Below, in pieces: positions 53,757 to 62,095 of a stretch of 64,000 bases of DNA. The translations under genes and the position numbers were made by a program. Position 1 is the stretch's first letter. Every line of letters begins with the position of its first letter. Source of the DNA: Lentisalinibacter sp035655155. Lineage in GTDB: Bacteria; Pseudomonadota; Gammaproteobacteria; Steroidobacterales; Woeseiaceae. The stretch is from the NCBI GenBank assembly GCA_035655155.1, contig DASRVH010000039.1:1-64000 (forward strand), given 5' to 3'. The notes under the pieces were generated by a model, which saw nothing but the letters and a program-made list of their open reading frames with translations, had not been told where the DNA came from and did not search any database.

Positions 53757-54044
53757 CTAGCCGGTGCTGAAATCCCCTGGCGGCGTCACCGACGCCTCTT
53801 CCCGGGCCACGTCGGTGACCCGCGCGGCCTCCGGACCCTGCCACAGCCACTCCTCGAGTCTGTCCAGCGCCCCGGGGGCGCCGCAGGCGAGCACCTCAAC
53901 GCGCCCGTCCGGCAGATTGCGGGCATGGCCGGTGATGCCGTGACGCCGTGCCTCGTCCCGGGTGCTGGCACGGAACCAGACGCCCTGCACCCTGCCGCTG
54001 ACGAAGTAGCGCAGGCACTGACGATCTGCCATCTCATCGGACAT
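53757..54044 (-). CDS. acyP: Acylphosphatase
   Basis: A 95-residue enzyme that hydrolyses acyl phosphates. The signature GRVQGVWFRASTRDEA gives the phosphate-binding loop and catalytic Arg25, and ARNLPDGRVEV gives Asn43 that holds the water. The C-terminus FSTG ends a little differently from the usual F-x-x. Minus strand, convergent with the transglycosylase gene 36 bp away. Confidence 0.94.
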   Translation of the reverse strand: MSDEMADRQCLRYFVSGRVQGVWFRASTRDEARRHGITGHARNLPDGRVEVLACGAPGALDRLEEWLWQGPEAARVTDVAREEASVTPPGDFSTG

Positions 54045-54071
54045 CGGGGAACCTCCCGGCCGGAGCGCGTC

Positions 54072-54419
54072 TCAGGGCAGCCGCTCCTCGGGCTCGTCGC
54101 CGGTCGTGCGCGCCGCCTCGGCAACCGCACGGGCATGCACCGCCAGGTCGCGTGCGGCCAGGGCGTCACGCCGCGCCGCGCGGAAGCTGCGCTGCTTCAG
54201 GTGGGTCTCGGCGCTGACCAGTCTCGAATGCGCCGAACGGAACTCGCCGGCCGCCAGGTCTTCGGCACCGGCCTCCCGCGCGGCCTCGATGGCCTGGCGG
54301 GCATCGCTCATCTCCTGCACAGGCGGACCGCCGGAGGCGCAGCCGCCGGCCGAAAACAGGAGCGTCACCACCGCCATCCAGGCGGCGAGAGGCGCTCCGG
54401 AGAATGAGGACTTCGACAT
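54072..54419 (-). CDS. DUF4398-type lipoprotein
   Basis: A 115-residue lipoprotein. The signal peptide ends in the lipobox SAGGC (Cys near residue 27). The mature part is a helical, tetratricopeptide-like hairpin (QEMSDARQAIEAAREAGAEDLAAGEFRSAHSRLVSAETHLKQRSFRAARRDALAARDLAV), matching DUF4398, which occurs near OmpA-like proteins in many gammaproteobacteria. Function unknown. It is 27 bp upstream of acyP in transcription order. Confidence 0.85.
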   Translation of the reverse strand: MSKSSFSGAPLAAWMAVVTLLFSAGGCASGGPPVQEMSDARQAIEAAREAGAEDLAAGEFRSAHSRLVSAETHLKQRSFRAARRDALAARDLAVHARAVAEAARTTGDEPEERLP

Positions 54420-54569
54420 CACAGCGGAACGCTAGCAGCAGCCACGGAGACCGTCAAGCAGGCAAAACCCGACCAGAAACGGCGGTTTATGGCATTCACG
54501 GGGACTGACGGGGAGCCGTCCTGCTGGTACATTACGCGCCGGCCAGTGCCTGCGAGAAGAACAACGGCG

Positions 54570-54926
54570 ATGAACTACCGCATCTACCACAACCCCCGCT
54601 GCTCCAAGTCCCGGGCGACACTCGCCCTTCTCGAGGACGCCGGTGTTCCCGTCACGGTCACCGAATACCTGAAGGAACCGCCGGACGCGGGCACGCTGCT
54701 GCGTATCGCGGAACTGCTCGACTGCCGTCCCCGGGACCTGATCCGCCGCAGCGATCCGGACTACCGCAGCGAGCGGGAGACGGTGGAGGCTCTCGCCGAC
54801 GATGCCGCGGCGGCGTGGCTTGCCGCGCATCCGGCCGCCATCGAACGGCCGATCGTGGTCCGGGACGACGATGCGGCGGCGATCGGCCGGCCGCCCGAGA
54901 ACGTGCGCGGGATCCTGCGCACGTGA
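54570..54926 (+). CDS. arsC: Arsenate reductase, ArsC glutaredoxin-dependent family
   Basis: A 118-residue protein. Cys11 in YHNPRCSKSR is the redox-active residue, and TEYLKEPPDAGTLLRIAELL and RPIVVRDDDAAAIGRP match ArsC. It reduces arsenate with glutathione and glutaredoxin in proven members; no other ars gene is nearby, so it may have another thiol role. The stop overlaps the wrbA start (GTGA). Confidence 0.9.
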   Translation: MNYRIYHNPRCSKSRATLALLEDAGVPVTVTEYLKEPPDAGTLLRIAELLDCRPRDLIRRSDPDYRSERETVEALADDAAAAWLAAHPAAIERPIVVRDDDAAAIGRPPENVRGILRT

Positions 54927-55516
54927 GCGAGATCCTGGTGGTCTACTACTCGCGGACGGGCGCCACCGAAGCACTGGCCCGCGAAGTCGCCAGGGGCGTG
55001 GACGGCGTGGAAGGCGCCACGGCGCGGCTGCGCACGGTGCCGGCGGTCTCGTCGCAGACGGAGGCAAGCGCGCCCGCGGTGCCGGGGGAAGGCCCGCCCT
55101 ACGCCACGACCGCGGATCTGGTGGAATGCGACGGCCTGGTATTCGGCAGCCCGACCCGCTTCGGTAACATGTCCGCTGCGATGAAGTATTTCCTGGACGG
55201 CACCTCGGCGCAGTGGCTGGCCGGCAAGCTGATCGGCAAGCCCGCCGGCCTGTTCACGTCCACCGGCAGCCTGCACGGAGGCCAGGAGGCCACGCTGCTC
55301 ACCATGGCGGTGCCGCTGCTGCATCACGGCATGCTGATCGTCGGCATCCCCTACAGCGAAGCGGCGCTGACCGAGACGACCAGCGGCGGTACGCCCTACG
55401 GAGCCAGCCACGTGGCCGGCCCCGACGCCAATCCGCGGCTCACCGGCCACGAGATCACGCTAGCACGAGCTCTCGGCCGGCGCGTCGCCGAGACCGCCCT
55501 CAGGCTGGCCCGCTGA
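54923..55516 (+). CDS. wrbA: NAD(P)H:quinone oxidoreductase, WrbA flavodoxin-like
   Basis: A 197-residue FMN protein. ILVVYYSRTGATEALAREVA is the flavodoxin phosphate loop, FGSPTRFGNMSAAMKYFLD the WrbA-specific FMN site, and FTSTGSLHGGQEATLLTM the second loop. It reduces quinones by two electrons, avoiding radicals. GTG start coupled to arsC, the same order (arsC-wrbA) as in Pseudomonas. Confidence 0.93.
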   Translation: MSEILVVYYSRTGATEALAREVARGVDGVEGATARLRTVPAVSSQTEASAPAVPGEGPPYATTADLVECDGLVFGSPTRFGNMSAAMKYFLDGTSAQWLAGKLIGKPAGLFTSTGSLHGGQEATLLTMAVPLLHHGMLIVGIPYSEAALTETTSGGTPYGASHVAGPDANPRLTGHEITLARALGRRVAETALRLAR

Positions 55517-55524
55517 ACGGCCCG

Positions 55525-55863
55525 GTGTTGCCGATAGCGCTCTGGTTACCGGCCACCGCGGCCTGGCTCGCGGCGGGAGTGCTGTCCATGGCTCTCGTGG
55601 CGGCGGGCCCCGGCACCGCGCCGGCATGGGCCTGGGTCGTCACCGCCCTGCCGGTGGGACTCACCCTGCCGTTCATGCTGCTGCGCCGGCCGGATTCGTT
55701 CCTGCTGGCGCTGCTCGGCAGCGCGGGCTACGCCGGCTTCGGTCTGATGGAGTCCGTCGCGAATCCGCCGGCACGCATTCTGGCCGCCACGGTGGCGGCC
55801 GTCTCGCTGCTGGCTTTCTTCCTGCTGGTCCCGGTGGTGAGGATCACCCGCAGCCCTCGCTAG
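55525..55863 (+). CDS. DUF2069 membrane protein
   Basis: A 112-residue protein with four hydrophobic segments (LPATAAWLAAGVLSMALVAA; AWAWVVTALPVGLTLPFMLLRR; LALLGSAGYAGFGLMESVANP; ATVAAVSLLAFFLLVPVVRI). FGLMESVANPPARILA is the family core. Function unknown; normally found after wrbA. GTG start 8 bp after wrbA. The end overlaps the hda stop by 4 bp on the other strand. Confidence 0.82.
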   Translation: MLPIALWLPATAAWLAAGVLSMALVAAGPGTAPAWAWVVTALPVGLTLPFMLLRRPDSFLLALLGSAGYAGFGLMESVANPPARILAATVAAVSLLAFFLLVPVVRITRSPR

Positions 55864-56543
55864 GTGCCGAGCACCTCGCGCACGAAGGGGATCGTCAGCC
55901 GGCGCGAGGCAGCCAGCGACGCAGTGTCCAGCCGGTCCAGCAGGGCGGTCAGGCGCTCCATGTCCCGGGGCACCCGGCGCAGCAGATAGCGCGCCGTGTC
56001 GGCCGGCAGGTCGAAGCCACGGAACCGGGCCCGGGCCCGCAGCGCCTCGAGACGCTCCTCGTCGTCCAGATAACGCAGGCGGAACAGAGCCAGAGCCTGG
56101 CACCGGCTGACGAGGTCCGGCAACCGGATGCCGAGTTCCGCCGGCGGGCCCGCCGCGGCGACCACCAGCCGGCCGCCCGCGAGCGACAGCCCGTTCACCA
56201 CCCGGAACAGCGCCCGCTCCCAGCGCTCCTCGCCCACCACCCGGTCGAGATCGTCCAGGCAGACCAGATCCAGCGCCTCGAGCCCCTCGAGCATCTCCGG
56301 TGCCGGCGCACTGGCGAGGGGCACGTAGGCGCAGCGGCGCTCCGGCCGATGGGCGCAGATGGCCTGCAGCAGGTGGCTCTTGCCGCTGCCCGGCGGGCCC
56401 GCGACCCAGAGGCCCGGCGGTGCGGGATCCCGGGCGACGGCGGCCAGCGCGCCGTCCCCCGGTGCGCGAAACGTCTCGAACACCGCATGGTCCTGCAGCG
56501 CCAGCGCCAGCGGCAGCTGTCCGCGGGCCGGATCCTCAGCCAT
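55860..56543 (-). CDS. hda: DnaA regulatory inactivator Hda
   Basis: A 227-residue AAA+ protein related to DnaA. LPLALALQDHAVFETF resembles the N-terminal clamp-binding motif (QL-x-LP). Walker A is VAGPPGSGKSHLLQAI, Walker B is VCLDDLDRVVG, and sensor RLPDLVSRCQ follows. With the loaded sliding clamp it stimulates DnaA-ATP hydrolysis and stops re-initiation. The start lies 8 bp inside the upstream permease gene. Confidence 0.93.
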   Translation of the reverse strand: MAEDPARGQLPLALALQDHAVFETFRAPGDGALAAVARDPAPPGLWVAGPPGSGKSHLLQAICAHRPERRCAYVPLASAPAPEMLEGLEALDLVCLDDLDRVVGEERWERALFRVVNGLSLAGGRLVVAAAGPPAELGIRLPDLVSRCQALALFRLRYLDDEERLEALRARARFRGFDLPADTARYLLRRVPRDMERLTALLDRLDTASLAASRRLTIPFVREVLGT

Positions 56544-57621
56544 CCCCGCTCCCGTCCGGGCCCGGACCGCCGTCTTCCGCGCGGTGACCCTCCGCCAGGT
56601 AACTGCGATAGGCGAAGCGAGCGAGCACCGATAGCACCGCCGCCGCCGGCAACGCCAGCAGGATGCCGAAGAACCCGAACAGCTGGCCGAACGCCATCAC
56701 GGCGAAGATCACGACGACGGGGTGCAGTCCGATGCGGTCGCCGACGAGCTTCGGCGTGAGCACGCTGCCCTCGATGAACTGGCCCAGCGAGAACACGGCG
56801 ACCACGCCGAGCAGCATCAGCAGGGCGTTCGGCTCGTTCACCGCCGTCAGGCCGGCCAGCGCGATGCCGAAGATGAAGCCGAGATAGGGCACGAAGCTCA
56901 CCAGGCCGGACACCACCCCGATGGCCAGCGCAAACTGCAGCCCGAGCAGTGTCAGACCCGCCGTATAGATGAAGGCGAGCCCCGCCATCACCAGCAGCTG
57001 ACCGCGCAGGAAGGCGCCGAGAACCTCGTCGGTCTCGCGGAACAGGCGGAAGACGGTCTCCCGCCGCGACGCCGGCACCAGACTGCCGAGCCTGGCGACG
57101 ATCAGGTCCCAGTCACGCAGGAGGTAGAAGGTGAGGATCGGTATCAGGAAAAGCGACAGCAGAGCGGCCATGAGCGCGCCGCCGGAGCGGCCGAGCGAAG
57201 TCAGCACGCGGCTGCCCCACTGTCCGGCCATGCTGCCGTAGTCGGAAAGGAATGCGGCCAGCCCGATGCCCTGGCCCGTGCCTTCGCCGTCGATGAACTG
57301 GCGGGCGAGCGGCAGCACCCGCTCCTCGACGTACTGCATGTAGCGCGGCAGCGCCTCCAGCAGGGCACCGATCTGCGCCTGCACCAGCGGCAGCACCAGC
57401 AGCACGATCGCGCCGATGACGACGAACGTCAGCAGGAACACCGCCAGCACGGCCAGCGAACGCGGCAGCTTCAGCTTCTGCAGCCGGTCCGCCATGGGGT
57501 CGCCCACGTAGGCCAGCAGGGCCGCCGCCACGAACGGCGTCAGCACCGGCGCCAGCAGGTAGAGCAGCCACGCGGTGACGGACGCGCCGACGAGCCAGAA
57601 GATCCGATTCTCGGCGCTCAT
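56536..57621 (-). CDS. AI-2E family transporter (PerM/YdiK type)
   Basis: A 361-residue permease with about eight helices. The paired N-terminal helices (FWLVGASVTAWLLYLLAPVLTPFVAAALLAYVGDPMADRLQ), FVPYLGFIFGIALAG and GQFIEGSVLTPKLVGDRIGLHPVVVIFAVMAFGQLFGFFGILLALPAAA are the family marks. Members transport AI-2 or ions (Na+/H+); the substrate here is unknown. The start overlaps the stop of the CDP-alcohol phosphatidyltransferase (ATGA, 57618-57621). Confidence 0.9.
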   Translation of the reverse strand: MSAENRIFWLVGASVTAWLLYLLAPVLTPFVAAALLAYVGDPMADRLQKLKLPRSLAVLAVFLLTFVVIGAIVLLVLPLVQAQIGALLEALPRYMQYVEERVLPLARQFIDGEGTGQGIGLAAFLSDYGSMAGQWGSRVLTSLGRSGGALMAALLSLFLIPILTFYLLRDWDLIVARLGSLVPASRRETVFRLFRETDEVLGAFLRGQLLVMAGLAFIYTAGLTLLGLQFALAIGVVSGLVSFVPYLGFIFGIALAGLTAVNEPNALLMLLGVVAVFSLGQFIEGSVLTPKLVGDRIGLHPVVVIFAVMAFGQLFGFFGILLALPAAAVLSVLARFAYRSYLAEGHRAEDGGPGPDGSGDG

Positions 57622-58241
57622 GCCCTGTTCTCCTTGCTCGCCGTTTCCCTTGCCCTTTTCCTGGCCATTTCCCTGGCCGCTTCCCTGGCCGTTTCCCTGG
57701 CCGTTTCCCTGGCCCGGCGGGCCCAGGACAATACGTAGTCCATACCGCTCACCACCGCCGTTACGAACACGCCGGCCCCGAGCACCAGCAGAGTGATGTC
57801 GGGCGGCCAGGCGAAGCCGGCGTGGCCCAGCACGCTCAGGACGTAGAGCAGTTCGATGGCGGTATTCACCTTGCTGAGCTTCGTCGGCTGGCCGGTCACC
57901 GGCGCGATGAAGAAATTATAGGCGAGCGCGCCCGCGACGATGACCAGGTCGCGGACGATGACCACCGCCGCCAGCCAGACCGGCACCAGCCCCACCGCGG
58001 CGAGGGTGAGGAATACCCCCGCCACGAGCAGCTTGTCCGCCGCCGGGTCCAGCAGCGCGCCCAGCCGGCTCTGCCAGGCGAAACGCTTGGCGAGAAATCC
58101 GTCGACGCCGTCGGAGAAGCCGGCGAAGAAGAACAGGGCGAGCGCCACGGGATAGGCCCCAATGGCGATGGCGTAGAGCGTCGGCGGTATCAACAGGATG
58201 CGGACCACCGAGATCAGATTTGGCAGCCAGCTCAGGTTCAT
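57618..58241 (-). CDS. CDP-alcohol phosphatidyltransferase family protein (PgsA-like)
   Basis: A 207-residue membrane enzyme. NLISVVRILLIPPTLYAIAIG is the N-terminal helix typical of PgsA. The active motif DGVDGFLAKRFAWQSRLGALLDPAADK has the D-G-x2-D-G-x-A-x-R-x8-G-x3-D-x3-D pattern. It probably makes phosphatidylglycerol phosphate from CDP-DAG, but a second copy at this hda-purM locus is common, so the essential PgsA may be elsewhere. The C-terminus ends in a 12-bp repeat tract encoding ARET units. Confidence 0.87.
   Translation of the reverse strand: MNLSWLPNLISVVRILLIPPTLYAIAIGAYPVALALFFFAGFSDGVDGFLAKRFAWQSRLGALLDPAADKLLVAGVFLTLAAVGLVPVWLAAVVIVRDLVIVAGALAYNFFIAPVTGQPTKLSKVNTAIELLYVLSVLGHAGFAWPPDITLLVLGAGVFVTAVVSGMDYVLSWARRARETARETAREAAREMARKRARETASKENRA
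57641..57714 (-). repeat. 12-bp tandem repeat encoding ARET units at the C-terminus of the CDP-alcohol transferase
   Basis: About six imperfect copies of a 12-bp unit (GGCCGTTTCCCT on the plus strand) encode ARET, ARET, AREA, AREM, ARKR and ARET in a row. The tail is a charged, probably helical extension. The unit is a multiple of three, so copy number changes would keep the frame. Confidence 0.8.
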
Positions 58242-58257
58242 GGAGCGCGCCGGCGAC

Positions 58258-59451
58258 TCAGGGTCGGTACGCCACGGTCAGGTCCGCCACTGCGCCCGCT
58301 CCGCCCGCTTCGCCGACCCGGGTCGCATCCACGATCTCCTCCAGGGTGCCGAATCGCCCGCTCAGCCGCAGCACGCGGCCGAGCCGATCGGGCGCACCGA
58401 GCAATTCGAGCCGGTAGGTAAGGGCATTGTCCGCGAGTTGCACCAGGCGCAGGTCGCGGACCACGCTCACCGAGGCCAGGTAGCGGCTGATGTCGGCGTA
58501 TGCGGCCAGGTCCTCGACGCCGGTCACCGTGAGGCGCACCGGGCTCGCGCGTTCGTCGCCCAGCGCCGCGAGCTGTCCCGCCATGAGGTCGGCGACCCGG
58601 TGCACGGCATCCTCGACGGAGGCGCGCCACTGGCGCTGCTCACCGCCGAAATACCAGGTCCATCGCGGCAGCTGGCGCCCGTCCGCGTCGATGCGGCCGA
58701 GCAGGATGCTGTTCGCGCCGTAGCGGGAGGACGCCTCGAGCACGGGCTGCTCGAAACCGCCCCAGACGTCGCTGAACGCCACGCTGCTCCGGTCCTCGGC
58801 GTCCAGCAGCGGCCACACGAGGGGCAGTCCCCTCGCCCGCGCCACGTCCTCGACGCGCTGGCGCAGAAAACGGTCGGGATCGGCGCCGTCCGGCGGCCGG
58901 GCGGAGCGTCCCGGGAGCGTCGCCGGCGCCGGCTCGTCCTCGGCGGCGATGAGCTCGCGGTCGCCGCCTCCCCGGTCGACGGCCAGCCACAGCAGCGTCA
59001 CCGGCCGCTCGCTGCCCCATACCGCACGGCCGGCCTCCCGCAGCCGCGCCGCGATGGCGCGGCCGTCGAAACTCACCCACAGCGTCTCGTCCGCGCCGCG
59101 CCGATAGCCTTGCACCAGCCGACCCGGATCCTCGAACAAGGCGTCCAGGGCCGGATCCCCGGCCGCCGCGCGCTGGCCGGTCACGCGCACCAGCACCTGG
59201 GACAGCGCGCGCCGGTAAGCCTGCTCGCGCCAGTCCGGCTCGCTCTGATCCACCGGCACCCGGATGGTGTAGAGATCCGCCACCTCCGCCGCGCGGGCAG
59301 GGGCAGCCGCCGAAAGGACGGCTGCCGCGCCCGCCGCCACGACAATTGCGCTGACAAGAGCGGCGGTGACGCGGGCCGGGAGGGCAGCGAGGCGGAGCGG
59401 CAGAATCGCTCCGCGACGCACGCCGGCGGTGCTTCGTGCGGTTGGATGCAT
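58258..59451 (-). CDS. DUF2066 secreted protein
   Basis: A 397-residue protein with a long N-terminal signal (hydrophobic core at about 30-52, A-R-A-A cleavage near 54). The mature part LYTIRVPVDQSEPDWREQAYRRALSQVLVRVTGQ is the DUF2066 hallmark, and GLPLVWPLLDAEDRSSV and the C-terminal repeat-like part are also typical. Function unknown; always near purM and hda in gammaproteobacteria. Divergent from purM over 85 bp. Confidence 0.86.
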   Translation of the reverse strand: MHPTARSTAGVRRGAILPLRLAALPARVTAALVSAIVVAAGAAAVLSAAAPARAAEVADLYTIRVPVDQSEPDWREQAYRRALSQVLVRVTGQRAAAGDPALDALFEDPGRLVQGYRRGADETLWVSFDGRAIAARLREAGRAVWGSERPVTLLWLAVDRGGGDRELIAAEDEPAPATLPGRSARPPDGADPDRFLRQRVEDVARARGLPLVWPLLDAEDRSSVAFSDVWGGFEQPVLEASSRYGANSILLGRIDADGRQLPRWTWYFGGEQRQWRASVEDAVHRVADLMAGQLAALGDERASPVRLTVTGVEDLAAYADISRYLASVSVVRDLRLVQLADNALTYRLELLGAPDRLGRVLRLSGRFGTLEEIVDATRVGEAGGAGAVADLTVAYRP

Positions 59452-59483
59452 GAGACGCGGTTTCCGAGCAGGACTTCAATCTC

Positions 59484-59490
59484 TATTATA
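59484..59490. promoter_or_regulatory. Shared -10 region of the divergent DUF2066 and purM promoters
   Basis: TATTATA reads as TATAAT on the minus strand (59490-59485, toward DUF2066) and TATTAT on the plus strand (59484-59489, toward purM). TTTCCG lies 17 bp upstream on the plus strand. Overlapping divergent -10 boxes, as at nnrD/queG. Confidence 0.5.
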
Positions 59491-59536
59491 TCGTCCTCCC
59501 CCCGGCCTGAGGCCACCGCCCGGAACACATCGGCCG

Positions 59537-60577
59537 ATGAGCGACAAGCAACTGACATACAAGGACGCCGGCGTGGACATCGACGCGGGCAACGCGCTGG
59601 TGGAGCGCATCGGCGAGGCCGTGGAGAGCACCCGCCGCCCGGAGGTGCTGGCCGGACTGGGCGGCTTCGGCGGCCTGTTCGCCCTGGATCTCGAGCGCTA
59701 CCCGCGGCCGGTCCTGGTGGCGGGCACGGACGGCGTCGGCACGAAGCTGAAGCTGGCGGGCATGCTCGACCGGCACGACACCATCGGCATCGACCTCGTG
59801 GCGATGTGCGTGAACGACGTCGTCGTGCAGGGCGCGGAGCCCCTGTTCTTCCTCGACTATTACGCCTGCGGCGCGCTCGACGTGGAGCAGGCCGCCGCGG
59901 TGGTCAGCGGCGTCGCCGAAGGCTGCCGCCGCGCCGGCTGCGCACTGATCGGGGGCGAGACTGCCGAGATGCCCGGCATGTACCCGCCCGGCGACTACGA
60001 TCTGGCCGGTTTCAGCGTTGGCGTCGTCAACCGGGAAGACCTGATCGACGGCAGCCGCATCGCTCGGGGCGACGCGGTGCTCGGCATCGCCTCTTCCGGA
60101 CCCCACTCCAACGGTTACTCGCTCATCCGCCGCATCCTGGAGACCGGCGGCACCGCGGTCGGCAGCGGGGACGAGGTGTCCGTGGACGGGCAGCCGCTGG
60201 GCGAGGCGCTGCTCGCCCCCACCCGCATCTACGTCAAGCCGCTGCTGGCGCTGCTCCGCGCCCTGCCCGTGCACGGCCTGGTCCACGTGACCGGCGGCGG
60301 CCTGCCGGAGAATCTGCCGCGCGTGCTCCCGCCGGGCACCGAGGCCCGCCTCGAGCGCGCCGCCTGGACGGCCCCGCCGGTCTTCGACTGGCTGGCCGAG
60401 GCGGGCAACATCGCCCCGGCGGAGATGCTCCGCACCTTCAACTGCGGCATCGGCATGGCGGCCGTCCTGCCGCGGGAATGCGCCGACGAGGCGCTGGCCC
60501 TGCTGGCGGAGCATGGGGAGCAGGCCTGGGCCATCGGCGAGATCGCCGCCGGCGACGGCGGCGCGATCATCTCTTGA
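59537..60577 (+). CDS. purM: Phosphoribosylformylglycinamidine cyclo-ligase
   Basis: A 346-residue enzyme converting FGAM to AIR in purine synthesis. TYKDAGVDIDAGN is the N-terminus, VAGTDGVGTKLKLA (about 61-74) the ATP site, VNDVVVQGAEPLFFLDYY and LIGGETAEMPGMYPPGDYDLAGF are conserved, and the C-terminal FNCGIGM motif is present. The stop overlaps the purN start (TTGA). Confidence 0.96.
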   Translation: MSDKQLTYKDAGVDIDAGNALVERIGEAVESTRRPEVLAGLGGFGGLFALDLERYPRPVLVAGTDGVGTKLKLAGMLDRHDTIGIDLVAMCVNDVVVQGAEPLFFLDYYACGALDVEQAAAVVSGVAEGCRRAGCALIGGETAEMPGMYPPGDYDLAGFSVGVVNREDLIDGSRIARGDAVLGIASSGPHSNGYSLIRRILETGGTAVGSGDEVSVDGQPLGEALLAPTRIYVKPLLALLRALPVHGLVHVTGGGLPENLPRVLPPGTEARLERAAWTAPPVFDWLAEAGNIAPAEMLRTFNCGIGMAAVLPRECADEALALLAEHGEQAWAIGEIAAGDGGAIIS

Positions 60578-61239
60578 GCGCGGAGGGCGAGAGCGCCGTC
60601 CGGGCCGTGGTGCTGATCTCCGGCGAAGGCACCAACCTGCAGGCATTCATCGACGCCGCCGCAACGGGAGACCTGCCGCTCGGCCTCGCCGCGGTCGTCG
60701 CCAGCCGCGCAGACGCGCCGGGGCTCGTCCGCGCGCAGCGGGCCGGCATCCCGGCGGCCGCCGTGCCGGCGGCGGGCGTCCCGGACCGGCAGGCCTACGA
60801 CGCGGCGCTGGCGGCCGAGATCCGCCGCCACGACCCCCACCTCGTGCTGCTGGCCGGCTTCATGCGCATCCTGGGCGACGCCTTCGTGCAGGAGTTCGCC
60901 GGCCGGATGCTGAACGTGCATCCGTCACTACTGCCCGCCTACCGGGGACTGCACACCCATCGGCGGGTTCTCGCGGCCGGTGATCCGGTGCACGGCTGCA
61001 CGGTGCATTTCGTCAGCGACGAACTCGACGGCGGCCCCGCTGTCATACAGGCCCGTGTACCGGTGCTGCCCGGCGATGACGAAGCGGCGCTTTCAGCCCG
61101 CGTTCAGGCCGCCGAGCACATCATCTATCCACGGGCCGCCGGCTGGTTCGCCAGCGGCAGGCTGCGGCTGGCGGATGGCGTCCCCCGGCTGGACGGGCGT
61201 GCGCTGCACGAACCCGTAATCGTAGACCCGTCATCGTAA
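60574..61239 (+). CDS. purN: Phosphoribosylglycinamide formyltransferase
   Basis: A 221-residue enzyme that formylates GAR with 10-formyl-THF. VLISGEGTNLQAFID is the phosphate-binding loop; the active residues are Asn114, His116 (NVHPSLLPAYRG) and Asp152 (SDELDGGPAV), with the same spacing as in E. coli. The start is TTG at 60574, coupled to purM. A long upstream open frame lies antisense or inside purM and is rejected. Confidence 0.95.
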   Translation: MSAEGESAVRAVVLISGEGTNLQAFIDAAATGDLPLGLAAVVASRADAPGLVRAQRAGIPAAAVPAAGVPDRQAYDAALAAEIRRHDPHLVLLAGFMRILGDAFVQEFAGRMLNVHPSLLPAYRGLHTHRRVLAAGDPVHGCTVHFVSDELDGGPAVIQARVPVLPGDDEAALSARVQAAEHIIYPRAAGWFASGRLRLADGVPRLDGRALHEPVIVDPSS

Positions 61240-61276
61240 ACTCCTGATCGTCGATACCGAGGACCGAATCGCCGCC

Positions 61277-62095
61277 ATGACCCCCATCACCCGATTGTTG
61301 CTCGTCATTCTCGCCGCAGCCGTCGCCGGCGCGCCGGCACACGGCGAACCTGCACAGACGCCGGGGACGGCGGAGGAAGCGGAGGCGGCACCGCCCGGAC
61401 TGCGGCCATTCGTTGCAGTGTACGAGGCGAAGGCAACGGTGCTCGGCCTCGGCGGCGACGTGATCATGCAGCTGGCGCCGGGGGAGGAACCGGGCGTCTA
61501 CATTTTCAGGAATACCAGCGATCCGCGCGGTCTCGCGAACCTGGTGGCCGGTGAGGAGGTCGAGTGCAGCCGCTTCCGCTATGACGAGGACGGCTTCCAG
61601 CCGCTGTATTACCACGAGGACGCCGGCGACGATTCCAGCACGGTACGCTTCCGCCCGGAGGAAGGCACGGCGGTGGCCACCTACAAGGGCCGCGAAGCCA
61701 CCCTGGAGCTTCGGCCCGGCACCCTCGACCGGGCCACCGAGCAGATGGTGGTTCGCCACGAACTCGCCACCGCCACGGCCGATCTCGGGCCCTACACGAC
61801 CATCGAGCGCAACGAGTACCGGAACATCGAATACCGGCCGGAAGGCACGCGGGTGGTGGACTCACCTGCCGGCAGCTACCACACCGTCGCGTTCCGTCGC
61901 CAGCGGGTGGGCTCGAGCCGCAGCGTACTGCTCCACTATGCCCCCAAGCTGGACTGGATGCCGGTGATGATCGAGCAGTTCAATGGCGACAAGAAGCAGG
62001 TCACGGCCCGGCTGAAGAACTACCGACCGGAAGTGCCGTCCGATCCCCGGGCGGCGGATCACGCGCGAGGCAGCGTCACTCCCCGTTGCCCCTGA
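61277..62095 (+). CDS. DUF3108 secreted protein
   Basis: A 272-residue protein with a signal peptide (1-23; LLLVILAAAVAGAPAHG). The mature part PFVAVYEAKATVLGLGGDVIMQLAP is the start of DUF3108, a beta-rich periplasmic domain; YKGREATLELRPGTLDRATEQMVVRHELA and LHYAPKLDWMPVMIEQFNGDKKQVTARL are conserved. Function unknown; it follows purN in Pseudomonas as here. The 3' end overlaps dcd by 37 bp. Confidence 0.86.
   Translation: MTPITRLLLVILAAAVAGAPAHGEPAQTPGTAEEAEAAPPGLRPFVAVYEAKATVLGLGGDVIMQLAPGEEPGVYIFRNTSDPRGLANLVAGEEVECSRFRYDEDGFQPLYYHEDAGDDSSTVRFRPEEGTAVATYKGREATLELRPGTLDRATEQMVVRHELATATADLGPYTTIERNEYRNIEYRPEGTRVVDSPAGSYHTVAFRRQRVGSSRSVLLHYAPKLDWMPVMIEQFNGDKKQVTARLKNYRPEVPSDPRAADHARGSVTPRCP

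Noticed and set aside
58198..60573. Long open frame preceding purN on the plus strand
   Set aside because: It runs antisense to DUF2066 and out of frame through purM. PurN itself is 221 residues and starts at 60574.
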